A DNA stretch of 64,000 bases from Burkholderia cenocepacia (GTDB taxonomy: Bacteria > Pseudomonadota > Gammaproteobacteria > Burkholderiales > Burkholderiaceae), in NCBI RefSeq assembly GCF_014211915.1, contig NZ_CP060041.1, positions 496,001 to 560,000 on the forward strand. The letters are read 5' to 3'. The notes below the pieces were generated by a model. That model made no database searches and was not told the DNA's origin. It was given only the letters and a program-made list of their open reading frames with translations. This document shows positions 8,974 to 17,537 of the stretch, piece after piece (positions within the stretch are counted from its first letter, which is position 1; every line of letters begins with the position of its first letter). Both the position numbers and the translations under genes were made by a program.

Positions 8974-9729
8974 CTACATGTTGCCCGCCAGATGAAACCG
9001 CGACGCCGGATGCCACAGTCTGACCGACGTGGCGACCTGATCGCCGACCCACGTACGGCGTCGCAACAGCAAGCACGGTTCGCCGATTTCCATCACGAGA
9101 TGCCGACGCACCTGCGCATTGGGCTTCTCCGCGTAGATCCGGAACTCCGCACGCTGGATCGGCGCCAGTCGCACCATGTAGTGATTCGGCGTCTCGAGCG
9201 TGAAGTCCTGCTCCAGATACGCGGGAAACAACGCCGGATTCACGTAGCGATCCTCGAACTGGATCGGTTCGTCCTCCTCGTAATGGACGATACGCGAATG
9301 AAACACGGGCCCGGCGCGCAACCCGAGCGCATCGATCGCGTCCGGGTCGACGCTGCGCTCGATCAGCAGCACGCGCGCACTGTGCCGGTGGCCGCGCTCG
9401 GCAATCTCGTCCGCGATGTTGCGGATCTCCAGCACCGTCGACTCGTAATGCCGGCGCTCGACGAACGTGCCGGCCCCCTGGATGCGGGTCAGCACGCGCT
9501 CGGCCGTCAACTCGCGCAGCGCGCGCGACACCGTCATCCGGGCCACACCGAACTCCTTGACCAGCTCGGCCTCGGTCGGGATCGCGCCGCCGGGCTTCCA
9601 GTCGCCCTTCGCGATCCGCTCGACGACGTAGCGCTTGATCTGCTGGTAGGCCGGCAATGCCCGCGCCGGCACGGTGTCTGCCGATGCCGACGCCTGCCGG
9701 GCGGAAAGTCTGCGTTCCGTTTCGCTCAT
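8974..9729 (-). CDS. hutC: HutC-type GntR-family regulator
   Basis: A 251-residue regulator. Residues ~20-90 form the GntR winged helix (IPTEAELVKEFGVARMTVSRALRELTAE). Residues ~105-245 form the UTRA ligand domain of the HutC/FarR subfamily. HutC proteins repress histidine-utilisation genes and are released by urocanate. ATG 9729 has GAGGG four bases upstream. An in-frame ATG at 9783 overlaps the lyase-like gene stop by four bases and is the alternative. It is the last gene of the importer/lyase operon, so it is probably autoregulated through the site near 14603. Confidence 0.82.
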   Translation of the reverse strand: MSETERRLSARQASASADTVPARALPAYQQIKRYVVERIAKGDWKPGGAIPTEAELVKEFGVARMTVSRALRELTAERVLTRIQGAGTFVERRHYESTVLEIRNIADEIAERGHRHSARVLLIERSVDPDAIDALGLRAGPVFHSRIVHYEEDEPIQFEDRYVNPALFPAYLEQDFTLETPNHYMVRLAPIQRAEFRIYAEKPNAQVRRHLVMEIGEPCLLLRRRTWVGDQVATSVRLWHPASRFHLAGNM

Positions 9730-9779
9730 GCGCCCTCGACCGAATGAATATGGGGTGATCGGCTCGCCGTTGACCGTCG

Positions 9780-11273
9780 TCATCGCAACGACGGCGGCAC
9801 ACCGGCGACGATGCCGGCCGCGATCGCGATATCGTCCGCCAGCGGCCGGTCGTCGTGATACGCCGGCGCACGTTCGCGCACGTGTCGCCACAGCGCGTCG
9901 GTCGATGCGGCGCGCCCCGTTTCGCCCGGCTGCAGATCGTACGCCTGCGCGGCGGCCAGCAGCTCGATCGCGAGCACGCGCGTCGTGTTCTCGATGATGT
10001 CGAGCGCTTTCAGCGCGGCCGGCGTCGCATGACACAGGTGATCTTCCTGCAGCCCCGACGTGATGCCGCCGTCGAGGCTCGCCGGCGCCGCGAGCCGCTG
10101 ATTCTGCGCGACCAGCGCGACCGCCGTGTACTGCGCGATCATGAAACCCGAACAGCTGCCGCCCGGCGTGGCAAGAAACGCCGGCAGCCCGCTGACGAGC
10201 GGATTCACGAGTCGGTCGAGCCGCCGCTCGGCGATCGCCGCGACCTGCGCCATCGCGCTCGCGAGGCTGTCCATCGCGAGCGCGATGCCGGCGCCGACCG
10301 CATGCGCCTGCGAATGTACGGCCGGCGCCTCGCGCGTGCCGGCGACGATCGGATTGTCGGTGACCGATGCGAGTTCGCGATCGACGACCTCCGCCGTGAC
10401 GTCGAACACGTCGCGCGCCGCGCCATGCACGTGCGGAATCGTGCGCAGGCTGAGCGGGTCCTGCGTATGTCGGCCGCTCGCCGCGGCAAGCATGCCGCTG
10501 TCCGCCAGCAGCGCACGCAAACGGGCGCCGACCTGCCCGATACCGGGGGAAATCCGCAGCGCGAGCGAAGCCGGATCGAATGCGGCGAGTTGCCCGCCGA
10601 GGTTCTCGAAGCTCATCGCCGCAATCCAGTCGGCCCAGTCGAGCAACCGTTCCGCGCGGGCCAGCGCGAGCGCCGCCAGCCCCGTGACGCACGGCGTCCC
10701 GTTGACGAGGCTCAACCCTTCCTTCGCACCGAGGACGAGCGGTTCGCGGCCGATGCGCCGCAGCGCCTCGTCGCCGCGTATGCGTTCGCCGCGATGGCGC
10801 GCATGGCCGTGCCCGACGCAGACGAGCGCGACGTGCGCCATGTGGGTCAGGTATCCGACCGAGCCGTGCGCCGGCACTTCGGGAAGGCAATCGTGCTCGA
10901 GCAGCGCGACGAGCTGGTCGACGACGTCGGCACGCACGCCCGAATGCCCGTGCGCATAGTTGTTGATCGCGGCCGCGATGATCGCGCGCGTTTCGGCCGC
11001 GCCGAGCGGCATGCCGACGCCCACCGCGTGACTCATCAGGATGTTGTGCGACAACGTGCTCTGCTGGGCCGGCGACACGATCACGTCGCACAGCGCGCCG
11101 ACGCCGGTATTGACGCCGTAGGCGCGAATCCCGCGCGCGACGATCTCGTCGACGAGTTCGCGAGCGGCCACGACCCGCGCGCGCGTCTCGTCGGCCAATG
11201 CCAGCGGCTCGCCGGCCGCCACCGCCGCAACCTGTCGCCAGTCGAGCGGCCGCGCCGCACGGAATACGGTCAT
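9780..11273 (-). CDS. Histidine ammonia-lyase (HutH) family protein lacking the MIO triad
   Basis: A 497-residue HAL/PAL superfamily protein. It keeps YGVNTGVGAL, SHAVGVG, KEGLSLVNGT, QDPLSLRTIP, TDNPIV and QEDHL. In active HutH the sequence GSVGASGDLAPLAHMAL supplies Ala-Ser-Gly, which cyclises to the electrophilic MIO cofactor. Here residues 137-150 read GSVGYLTHMAHVAL: the three MIO residues are exactly missing, without a frameshift. It therefore should not perform MIO-dependent deamination; another lyase reaction, a binding role or loss of function are possible. It starts seven bases after the ABC ATPase stop. The amino acid handled by the operon is not certain. Confidence 0.85.
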   Translation of the reverse strand: MTVFRAARPLDWRQVAAVAAGEPLALADETRARVVAARELVDEIVARGIRAYGVNTGVGALCDVIVSPAQQSTLSHNILMSHAVGVGMPLGAAETRAIIAAAINNYAHGHSGVRADVVDQLVALLEHDCLPEVPAHGSVGYLTHMAHVALVCVGHGHARHRGERIRGDEALRRIGREPLVLGAKEGLSLVNGTPCVTGLAALALARAERLLDWADWIAAMSFENLGGQLAAFDPASLALRISPGIGQVGARLRALLADSGMLAAASGRHTQDPLSLRTIPHVHGAARDVFDVTAEVVDRELASVTDNPIVAGTREAPAVHSQAHAVGAGIALAMDSLASAMAQVAAIAERRLDRLVNPLVSGLPAFLATPGGSCSGFMIAQYTAVALVAQNQRLAAPASLDGGITSGLQEDHLCHATPAALKALDIIENTTRVLAIELLAAAQAYDLQPGETGRAASTDALWRHVRERAPAYHDDRPLADDIAIAAGIVAGVPPSLR

Positions 11274-11280
11274 GGCAGCC

Positions 11281-12072
11281 TCAGTTCGTGGTGCGGTCGT
11301 GGTGGCTCGACACGAATTGCCGGAAGCGCTCGGAGGTCTGGCCGCCGAAGACTTCGTCGGGCGTCCCGTCCGTATCGACCTCGCCCTGATGCAGGAACAT
11401 CACGCGGTTCGATACGTGGCGTGCAAAGCCCATTTCATGCGTGACGACCAGCATCGTGCGCCCCTCCTCCGCCAGCGAGCGCATCACGCGCAGCACCTCG
11501 CCGACCAGCTCCGGGTCGAGCGCCGACGTCGGTTCGTCGAACAGCATCACCTTCGGATGCATCGCCAGCGCGCGGGCAATGGCGACACGTTGCTGCTGGC
11601 CGCCCGACAGGTGCGCGGGATAGTAGCCGCGCTTGTCCGCGAGGCCAACGCGTGCGAGCAGCGCCTCGGCTTCCTCCACCGCTTCCGCGCGACCGCGCTT
11701 CTGCACCCGCAGCGGCCCTTCGACGAGGTTGTCGAGCACCGTCATGTGCGACCACAGGTTGAAGTTCTGGAACACCATGCCGAGCTGCGAGCGAATCCGG
11801 TCGACCTGGCGCCGGTCGCTCGGATGCAGCTTGCCGTCGCGGGCGCGCTTCATCGCCAGCTCTTCGCCCGCGAGCGCGACGGAGCCGTCGTCGGGGGTCT
11901 CGAGCAGGTTCAGGCAACGCAGGAACGTGCTCTTGCCCGATCCGCTCGCGCCGAGGATCGAGATGACGTCGCCCTCGTGTGCGTCGAGCGAAATGCCCTT
12001 CAGCACATGGTGATCGCCGAACGACTTGTGGATGTTTCGGACCGACAGCGCAACGGGAGCAGCGGTGTTCAT
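11281..12072 (-). CDS. Polar amino acid ABC importer, ATPase (HisP/ArtP type)
   Basis: A 263-residue ATPase with Walker [11 protein letters not shown]-loop [12 protein letters not shown], signature [15 protein letters not shown], Walker [15 protein letters not shown] and H-loop VTHEMGFA. The insertion with KLHPSDRRQ before VDRIRSQLG is typical of HisP-like ATPases for basic amino acids. AGGAG precedes the ATG. The next gene downstream is the MIO-less lyase, so uptake and use of the same compound are probably co-expressed. Confidence 0.9.
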   Translation of the reverse strand: MNTAAPVALSVRNIHKSFGDHHVLKGISLDAHEGDVISILGASGSGKSTFLRCLNLLETPDDGSVALAGEELAMKRARDGKLHPSDRRQVDRIRSQLGMVFQNFNLWSHMTVLDNLVEGPLRVQKRGRAEAVEEAEALLARVGLADKRGYYPAHLSGGQQQRVAIARALAMHPKVMLFDEPTSALDPELVGEVLRVMRSLAEEGRTMLVVTHEMGFARHVSNRVMFLHQGEVDTDGTPDEVFGGQTSERFRQFVSSHHDRTTN

Positions 12073-12099
12073 CGGATTCTCCTGGAAAGAATGGCGCGC

Positions 12100-12846
12100 T
12101 CAGGACGCGACGCGCTGGGCATTGCGGGTCGCCGCGGCGGGCGCGCCGGACGGCTTCGGCGCACGCAGGTGCCCCGAGAGCCGCCATTCGAGCGCGCCGA
12201 GCACGCGCACGACGATGAAGTTCAGGCCCAGATAGATGATGGCCGCGCAGACGAACACTTCGGTCGTCCGGTAGGTTTGCTGAATGATCTGCTGCGCGAC
12301 GCCCGTCACTTCCCACACCGTGACGAGGCTCGCCAGCGCGGTCGACTTGACGAGCAGCACGGCTTCGGTCGAATACGCGGGCAGACACTGGCGCAACGCG
12401 ATCGGGCCGATCACGCGCCGCAGCAACGAGAAGCCCGACAGGCCGATGGAATACCCGGCCTCGATCTGCCCGACCGGTACGGCCATCAGCCCGCCGCGCA
12501 GGATCTCGGCCGTGTAGCCGGCCGTGCACAGCGCAAGCGACAGCACCGCGCAGACATACGGCTCGCGCAGCAGCGGCCACATGAAGCTCTCGCGGATCAC
12601 GCCGAACTGGCCGAGCCCGTAATACACGAGGAACATCTGGATCAGCAGCGGCGAGCCGCGAAACACGAGGATGTAAGCCCGTGCGAAGCGGTTCGGCAGC
12701 CAGCGCGGCGACACGCGCATCGTGACGATCACGAGCGACAGCAGGCCGCCGAGCACGAGCGATGCGAAGAACAGGCCGAGCGTGGTCGGCACGGCCGCGA
12801 GCAGTTGGCGCAGCGTATCGAGGAGAAAAGCGAAATCGATGGACAT
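12100..12846 (-). CDS. Polar amino acid ABC importer, permease (HisM type)
   Basis: A 248-residue inner-membrane permease with about five hydrophobic segments and the EAG-loop IEAGYSIGLSGFSLLRRVIGP. GGAG lies seven bases before the ATG. It forms a heterodimer with the neighbouring HisQ-type permease and connects the periplasmic binding protein to the ATPase. Confidence 0.9.
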   Translation of the reverse strand: MSIDFAFLLDTLRQLLAAVPTTLGLFFASLVLGGLLSLVIVTMRVSPRWLPNRFARAYILVFRGSPLLIQMFLVYYGLGQFGVIRESFMWPLLREPYVCAVLSLALCTAGYTAEILRGGLMAVPVGQIEAGYSIGLSGFSLLRRVIGPIALRQCLPAYSTEAVLLVKSTALASLVTVWEVTGVAQQIIQQTYRTTEVFVCAAIIYLGLNFIVVRVLGALEWRLSGHLRAPKPSGAPAAATRNAQRVAS

Positions 12847-12858
12847 GCCCGTACTCCG

Positions 12859-13581
12859 TCAGTTGCGCGCGAAATTGCGGCGGAACGACCGGCCGACGAT
12901 CGCCTCGGCCCGGTTGAACACACGGTTCGACAAGCCCGTCATCAGCAGATACAACGCACCGCCCGCGACGAAGAACACGAAGTACTGGTGAGTCGAGTTG
13001 GCTGCGATCTGGCTCGTGCGCAGCAACTCGGCAAGACCGGTGACCGAGATCAGTGCGGAATCCTTCAGGCTCAGTTGCCACACGTTGCCGATACCGGGCA
13101 ACGCGAAGCGCAGCACCTGCGGCACCAGGATGCGCCGCAGCACCATGCTGCGCGGCATGCCGATCGAGCGCGCCGCTTCGAGCTCGCCTTTCGACACGGC
13201 GAGCACCGCCGCGCGATAGACCTCGGCCTGATAGGCGCCCGAGATCATCCCGACCGCGAGCGCACCGATCACGAACGGCGGTACGCCGATGAAGCCTTCC
13301 GCGCCGAACCACTGGCCGACGGCCGTCACGAGCGTCGAGCCGCCGAAGTAGAACAGATAGATGACGAGCAGTTCGGGCACGCCCCGAAATACCGTCGTAT
13401 ACAAATCACCGAGCAGGCGGAGGGTGCGGTAGCGCGACAGCTTCGCGGCCGCGATCGCCGCGCCGATCACGGCGCCGACCGCGAGCGCGGCGAGCGTCAG
13501 CGCGACCGTCATCAATGCGGCGAGCAGCAGCACACCGCCCCAGCCTTCGGTACCGAAGCCGAGCATTTCAAGAATCGCCAT
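12859..13581 (-). CDS. Polar amino acid ABC importer, permease (HisQ type)
   Basis: A 240-residue inner-membrane permease, paralogous to the next gene, with the EAG-loop LEAARSIGMPRSMVLRRILVPQ. ATG 13581 (MAILEMLGFG) is chosen for the GGGAGG nine bases upstream; the open frame runs 138 bases further back without hydrophobic character. It lies 100 bases after the binding-protein stop and 12 bases before the second permease. Confidence 0.88.
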   Translation of the reverse strand: MAILEMLGFGTEGWGGVLLLAALMTVALTLAALAVGAVIGAAIAAAKLSRYRTLRLLGDLYTTVFRGVPELLVIYLFYFGGSTLVTAVGQWFGAEGFIGVPPFVIGALAVGMISGAYQAEVYRAAVLAVSKGELEAARSIGMPRSMVLRRILVPQVLRFALPGIGNVWQLSLKDSALISVTGLAELLRTSQIAANSTHQYFVFFVAGGALYLLMTGLSNRVFNRAEAIVGRSFRRNFARN

Positions 13582-13681
13582 GCGTGCCTCCCTGCATGCG
13601 TTGAGTGAATCCGCTGGATGCGTGCCGCCGCATCGCGCGTCGTTCGATGAACTTACGCGGCGGCGGCCGAACGCGCAGCGC

Positions 13682-14542
13682 TTACGGCGTGACGTCGGTC
13701 TTGAACCACTTGTCGGCAAGCTTCTTCACGGTGCCGTCCGCGAGCGCCGCGGCGATCGCCGTATCGAACTTCGTCTTCAGGTCGGCATCCTGCTTGCGGA
13801 ACGCCAGCCCTTCGCCGGGCCCCCAGATCGGGCCGCCGAGCTTCGGCCCCGCGAGCACGATCGACGCGTTGTCCTTTTTCGCGTTGTTCGCCGCGTAGTA
13901 CGTGACGTCGTCGAACGATGCATCGATGCGCCCGGCGACCAGATCGAGATCGCGTTCGGGCGACGTCTTGTACACGCGAATCGACGCGATGTCCTTGAAG
14001 CTGTCGTTGATGAATTTCGTGTAGACGGTGCCCGACTGGATACCGATCGTCTTGCCCTTCAGCTGCTTGCGCAGCGTGTCGACGGTAGGCTTGTCCGCGT
14101 TGGCGTCGCCTGTGAGCTTGACGATCGGTGCGCCGGGCGCGGCCTTCGGCAGGATCTTCGTATCGGTGACGGCGAACGTCGCCGGCGTCGCCGCATACGG
14201 ACGCGAGAACAGCAGGATCTTTTCGCGCTCCGGCGTGATCGAAATGGCATCCATCAGGACATCGAACTTGCCGGCCTGCAGGCCCGGAATCATCCCGTCC
14301 CAGTCCTGCGCGACCATGTTGCACTGCACCTTGATGCGCTCGCACACGTTGGCGAGCAGCTCCGGTTCGAAACCGCCCAGCTTGCCGCCCGGCAGCGTGA
14401 GGTTCCACGGCGCGTAGCCGCCTTCGAGCGCGACCGTCACCGTCTTCCATTCCTTTGCCTGCACCGGCGCCGCGAGCGTCGCCGCCGCAGCCGCGATGAC
14501 GCCGACCGTCCTGATTGCCCACTTGATGCGCTTGCCGTTCAC
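13682..14542 (-). CDS. Polar amino acid ABC importer, periplasmic binding protein (HisJ/LAO type)
   Basis: A 286-residue exported protein of the SBP_bac_3 family. It has a signal peptide with hydrophobic core VGVIAAAAATLAAPVQA, then GYAPWNLTLPGG, DWDGMIPGLQAGKFDVLMDAISITPER and the domain-2 IGIQSGT segment. This class binds His, Lys, Arg, ornithine and related amines. The start is probably the GTG at 14542, since AGGAG lies seven bases upstream. The in-frame ATG at 14572 has GAAGGG directly abutting it and would add ten residues before the signal peptide. Confidence 0.88.
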   Translation of the reverse strand: MNGKRIKWAIRTVGVIAAAAATLAAPVQAKEWKTVTVALEGGYAPWNLTLPGGKLGGFEPELLANVCERIKVQCNMVAQDWDGMIPGLQAGKFDVLMDAISITPEREKILLFSRPYAATPATFAVTDTKILPKAAPGAPIVKLTGDANADKPTVDTLRKQLKGKTIGIQSGTVYTKFINDSFKDIASIRVYKTSPERDLDLVAGRIDASFDDVTYYAANNAKKDNASIVLAGPKLGGPIWGPGEGLAFRKQDADLKTKFDTAIAAALADGTVKKLADKWFKTDVTP

Positions 14543-15061
14543 GAGAGTTCTCCTTGCGTTGAAGTTCGCCATCCCTTCGGTGCAGCAAGCCGCCTCAGGA
14601 ATTTGTCTATACAAGCATGCAAGAAGAAAAACAACGAGACAAGCGGTGATCAATAAAAACGGGTGAAACGCGGGAAATCCCCTAATTTCAAGGGTCTGGC
14701 GTGCATCGTCACGGGGAATTCCGGCACACGTTTGGTGCAATTCGAGTGGCCGAATCGCAAGGATGACTAGACAAATTCTGAATTCGACCACGAGGCCGCT
14801 CGACCCCGCGACGCATGCCTGAGGATTGGCGGCTCGCAATGCCTGCGCGTGGCCGCATCGATGGCGCCGTGCTGTGCGGCACTGCGTCTGCATCGGCGTC
14901 GCGCGGCCGCGCCATCGTCGGGGGGCGGATGCTTCGTTGGTCAAATGAATACCGGGCGGAAGATCGCCCGGCTGCCAGGTAGACGGCGAACGGCGGCACG
15001 CACCTCAGCGAATCGGCTCGTTGATATCGGCGATTGCCGCGAGCCGCGGCCGGTGTCGCGC
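14543..15061. other. Control region of the histidine-type importer operon
   Basis: No gene is seen. It carries the HutC-like dyad at 14603-14614 and, in opposite orientation, a related CTAGACAAATTC stretch at 14767-14778. The remainder up to the RmlD-like stop holds nothing I can support. Confidence 0.5.
14603..14614 (-). promoter_or_regulatory. HutC-like operator
   Basis: On the minus strand the site reads CTTGTATAGACAA (14615-14603), with TTGT/ACAA arms. HutC repressors of other bacteria bind sites built on TTGTATAGACAAG-like sequence. It lies about 61 bases before the binding-protein start, and a HutC-type regulator is encoded at the end of the operon. Confidence 0.6.
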
Positions 15062-16027
15062 CTACAGCGCCCGCGGCGCGTCGCGTAGCACGGTCCGCAG
15101 CGCCGTATCGAACGGCGTCGCGTAATCGATCCCGAGCGCGCGCACGCGCGCGGCATCGAGATGGCAGTCGTACGGGCGCGGTGTCGCGTCGGTCGGCTGC
15201 GTGATCGGCGTGAACGACGCGTCGATGCCGAGCGCGGCGGCAATTCGCTGCGCGATGTCGTACTTCGTCATCGGCTCCTCGCCCGACCAATGGCGAATGC
15301 CCGTGACGGATTCGCCCGCAAGATGGCGCAGCGTCAGGTCGCGAATGACCTGCGCGACGTCGGGCGTCCAGGTCGGGTAACGGATCGCCCATGCGTCCAT
15401 GCCGACTGCATCGGCGCCCGGCCGCGAAGACGCGACGACGGCCGGCACGAGGCTCGTGACGGCCGATTCGCTCCAGTCGGCGATCGGGCCGAACAGCAAC
15501 GGCAGGCGCAGCACGCACGACAGCGGCGACGCGGCAAGCAGCGCGACCTCGCCTTCGAGCTTGGTGCGGCCGTAGATGTTCAGCGGGTTCGGGGTCGCGT
15601 CTTCGCGGTAGGGCGCCGCCTTGCCGTCGAAGACGTAGTCGGTCGAAATGCCGAGCGTCCATGCGCCGTATCGCGTGGCGAGTGCGCCGATGCGGGCGGG
15701 CGCGGTGACGTTGATCGCGCGGGCCGCGTCCGGGTCGCGTTCGCAGACGTCGGGGCGGCGTTCGGCGGCGCAGAGAATCACCGCTGCCGGTCGGTGCGTT
15801 TCAAAAATGCGCTCGAGGGACGGCTGGTCGAGCACGTCCAGCTCGGCGATGTTTTCCGGCGGCAATGCGAGCAGTTTTGCACCGGCGCTTTGCGGGTTCC
15901 GTATGGTGGCGAGCAGCGTCAACGACGATTCGCGAGCCAGGCAGGCGGCAACCGCACGGCCGAGCAGGCCGGAGGCGCCGATGAGGAGGACGGTTTTGCG
16001 TACGGTCGACTGGGGTGAGTTTGGCAT
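15062..16027 (-). CDS. RmlD-like NAD(P)-dependent sugar-nucleotide reductase (SDR)
   Basis: A 321-residue extended short-chain dehydrogenase. It has the Rossmann motif GASGLLGRAVAA (residues 18-29), the RmlD-type segment ISTDYVFDG and the catalytic YGRTK with Tyr and Lys, followed by LEGEVAL. RmlD reduces dTDP-4-keto-rhamnose; MAT2B-like relatives are regulatory. No other rhamnose gene (rmlA, B or C) is nearby, so the substrate is uncertain. It is transcribed alone. Confidence 0.8.
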   Translation of the reverse strand: MPNSPQSTVRKTVLLIGASGLLGRAVAACLARESSLTLLATIRNPQSAGAKLLALPPENIAELDVLDQPSLERIFETHRPAAVILCAAERRPDVCERDPDAARAINVTAPARIGALATRYGAWTLGISTDYVFDGKAAPYREDATPNPLNIYGRTKLEGEVALLAASPLSCVLRLPLLFGPIADWSESAVTSLVPAVVASSRPGADAVGMDAWAIRYPTWTPDVAQVIRDLTLRHLAGESVTGIRHWSGEEPMTKYDIAQRIAAALGIDASFTPITQPTDATPRPYDCHLDAARVRALGIDYATPFDTALRTVLRDAPRAL

Positions 16028-16361
16028 GGGCGGCGATCAATCACGGAAACGAATGGATTATCGGGCCTATTGGATAGCATGAGCGATCACCGCGCAACGC
16101 TTCGGTCTACTGGCTCGCCTCCTGTCGCGAAGCTGATCGACTCCGTTCTTCTTCGATTTCGCGCCGGCCGCCGGCGTCGAGCAATGCGTGACCCTCGACG
16201 CGGATTCCGACGGCGAGCGCATGCGCTGAGCGCCGTGCTTCGGCACGACACCGGCTCGGTAGTCGGCCCGCGCGCCGATCGCTCCGTCGCCCGCAAAAAG
16301 CGAAACCCGGCACGCTTGCGCGCACCGGGCTCCCGATACCGAACGGAAACGCCGTCCCGCG
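16028..16361. other. Intergenic region between the RmlD-like and DoxX genes
   Basis: No gene is seen. It contains the terminator of the DoxX gene; nothing else is supported. Confidence 0.5.
16295..16329 (-). terminator. Intrinsic terminator after the DoxX gene
   Basis: In the minus-strand sense, CCCGGTGCGC-GCAA-GCGTGCCGGG forms a 10-bp stem (two G-U pairs) with a GCAA tetraloop, followed by TTTCGCTTTTT. It starts 33 bases after the DoxX stop. Confidence 0.65.
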
Positions 16362-16775
16362 TTACTTCCGATCAACCGAATACCGCCCCGGCCCGGTCAA
16401 TGCGAGCAACAGCAGTCCACCGATGATGCTCACGTTCTTGTAGAAGTTGATCATCGCCATGTACTGCTCCATCCCCTGCAACGCCCAGTAGCGATGGCCG
16501 ATCAGCGCGGTCGCGAGCGTATAGGCGGCGAACAGCAGTGCGAGCGGACGCGTATAGAAGCCGATAGCGATCAGCACGCCGCCGACCAGTTCGACCGCCA
16601 CCGCGATCACGGCCGCGAGCTCGGGCGCCGGGTTCCCCGTCGACGCCATATACGCGACCGTGCCCGAAAAACCGTTCAGCTTCTGCCAGCCGAACAGCAC
16701 GAACAGGATCATCATCAGCACGCGAGCCGCCAGCAGCAGCTCGTCCTTCTTCGACTCCAGCGAAACGTAACGCAT
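16362..16775 (-). CDS. DoxX-family membrane protein
   Basis: A 137-residue protein with four hydrophobic segments (LLAARVLMMILFVLFGW, LAAVIAVAVELVGGVLIAIGF, LALLFAAYTLATALIG, VSIIGGLLLLALTG). This is the DoxX arrangement, close to the E. coli YphA/YqjF group. Members are linked to thiol and redox stress but have no settled enzymatic role. AAGGG precedes the ATG by nine bases. Confidence 0.85.
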   Translation of the reverse strand: MRYVSLESKKDELLLAARVLMMILFVLFGWQKLNGFSGTVAYMASTGNPAPELAAVIAVAVELVGGVLIAIGFYTRPLALLFAAYTLATALIGHRYWALQGMEQYMAMINFYKNVSIIGGLLLLALTGPGRYSVDRK

Positions 16776-17319
16776 GGCAAATCACCCTTGAATTGACGGT
16801 TTGATGCAGCCGGTGCCGCTGCGCGCCGAATCGGCGCGCGAAGCCGGCAACGGACCACTCTTCGCACGATCGGACGGCAAGCCACATGGCCCGCCGCCGA
16901 AGAATCCGAAAGGCGACGCCGCGACTGGCGGCGCACGCCGGATCGGTTCTGGCAAAGCACGGGTGCAGTCTACTGTCCCGCCAAGAATCATCAATCCTTC
17001 AAAACATGATTCGCTGTCTCGATTAAGTGGACAATCAGGAAAGAGCGCCCCGTCGCTCCGACGGCCGTGGTTCATCGCAAACAAAATTTGAACCGACGCA
17101 AACAAACTTGTGCCAGGGCCTTTTGAGCAAAGACCTGCGATTTGATTCGAATAATGAAACACTCCAATTAATTCCATCAGTTTTATTAAAATAACGAAAC
17201 GATCACAATAATTCAGGGACGTTGACCAGAAGTAGTCAATTAACGCAATATCTGCATGGCCGCGAGCGCAAAGAGCGGTTGCGGTCACCAGCCTAATAAG
17301 CGTAAACAGGAGAGCATTA
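16776..17319. other. AT-rich intergenic region
   Basis: The stretch from about 16960 to 17320 is clearly poorer in G+C than its surroundings. It carries a 7-bp inverted repeat GAATCAT/ATGATTC (16985-17012) and TTGAC/GTCAA (17222-17239). An open frame at 16801-17091 lacks a ribosome site and recognisable sequence, so I do not call it. The region probably holds the promoter of the small gene at 17320. Confidence 0.5.
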
Positions 17320-17502
17320 ATGACTACAGCACGAGCAACAGAGCAGGCCGTCGAACTCGTCAAAACAGCACTCGCATCCGGTTTAGTCGCACCAGCCACT
17401 GGTGACCGATGGTTTACGGACCCTGCCAAAAATGGAGAGGAGCTCGGAAAATTTATCGGTGCAACCGTTGCCCGGATCGCCAAGGAAATAGACGCCCTGT
17501 AG
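17320..17502 (+). CDS. Small protein of unknown function with atypical codon use
   Basis: A 60-residue protein. AGGAG lies eight bases before the ATG, which supports translation. It is mostly helical with charged ends (EQAVELVKTALASGL, GEELGKFIGATVARIAKEIDAL) and has no signal peptide. Many codons end in A or T (ACA, GCA, GGA, TTA), unlike the neighbours, and the gene sits in an AT-rich patch. Recent acquisition is possible. No family recognised. Confidence 0.55.
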   Translation: MTTARATEQAVELVKTALASGLVAPATGDRWFTDPAKNGEELGKFIGATVARIAKEIDAL

Positions 17503-17537
17503 AAAATGGTGGCCTATTAAAAATTGGCGCAGCGCGA

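Noticed and set aside
11272-13608. 778-codon open frame on the plus strand
   Set aside because: It lies antisense to the HisP/HisM/HisQ-type genes and is Arg/His/Gln-rich with no motif. High GC makes long antisense frames common.
16801-17091. 96-codon plus-strand frame in the AT-rich patch
   Set aside because: No ribosome site, Pro/Ser-rich sequence without recognisable fold; overlaps what looks like regulatory DNA.
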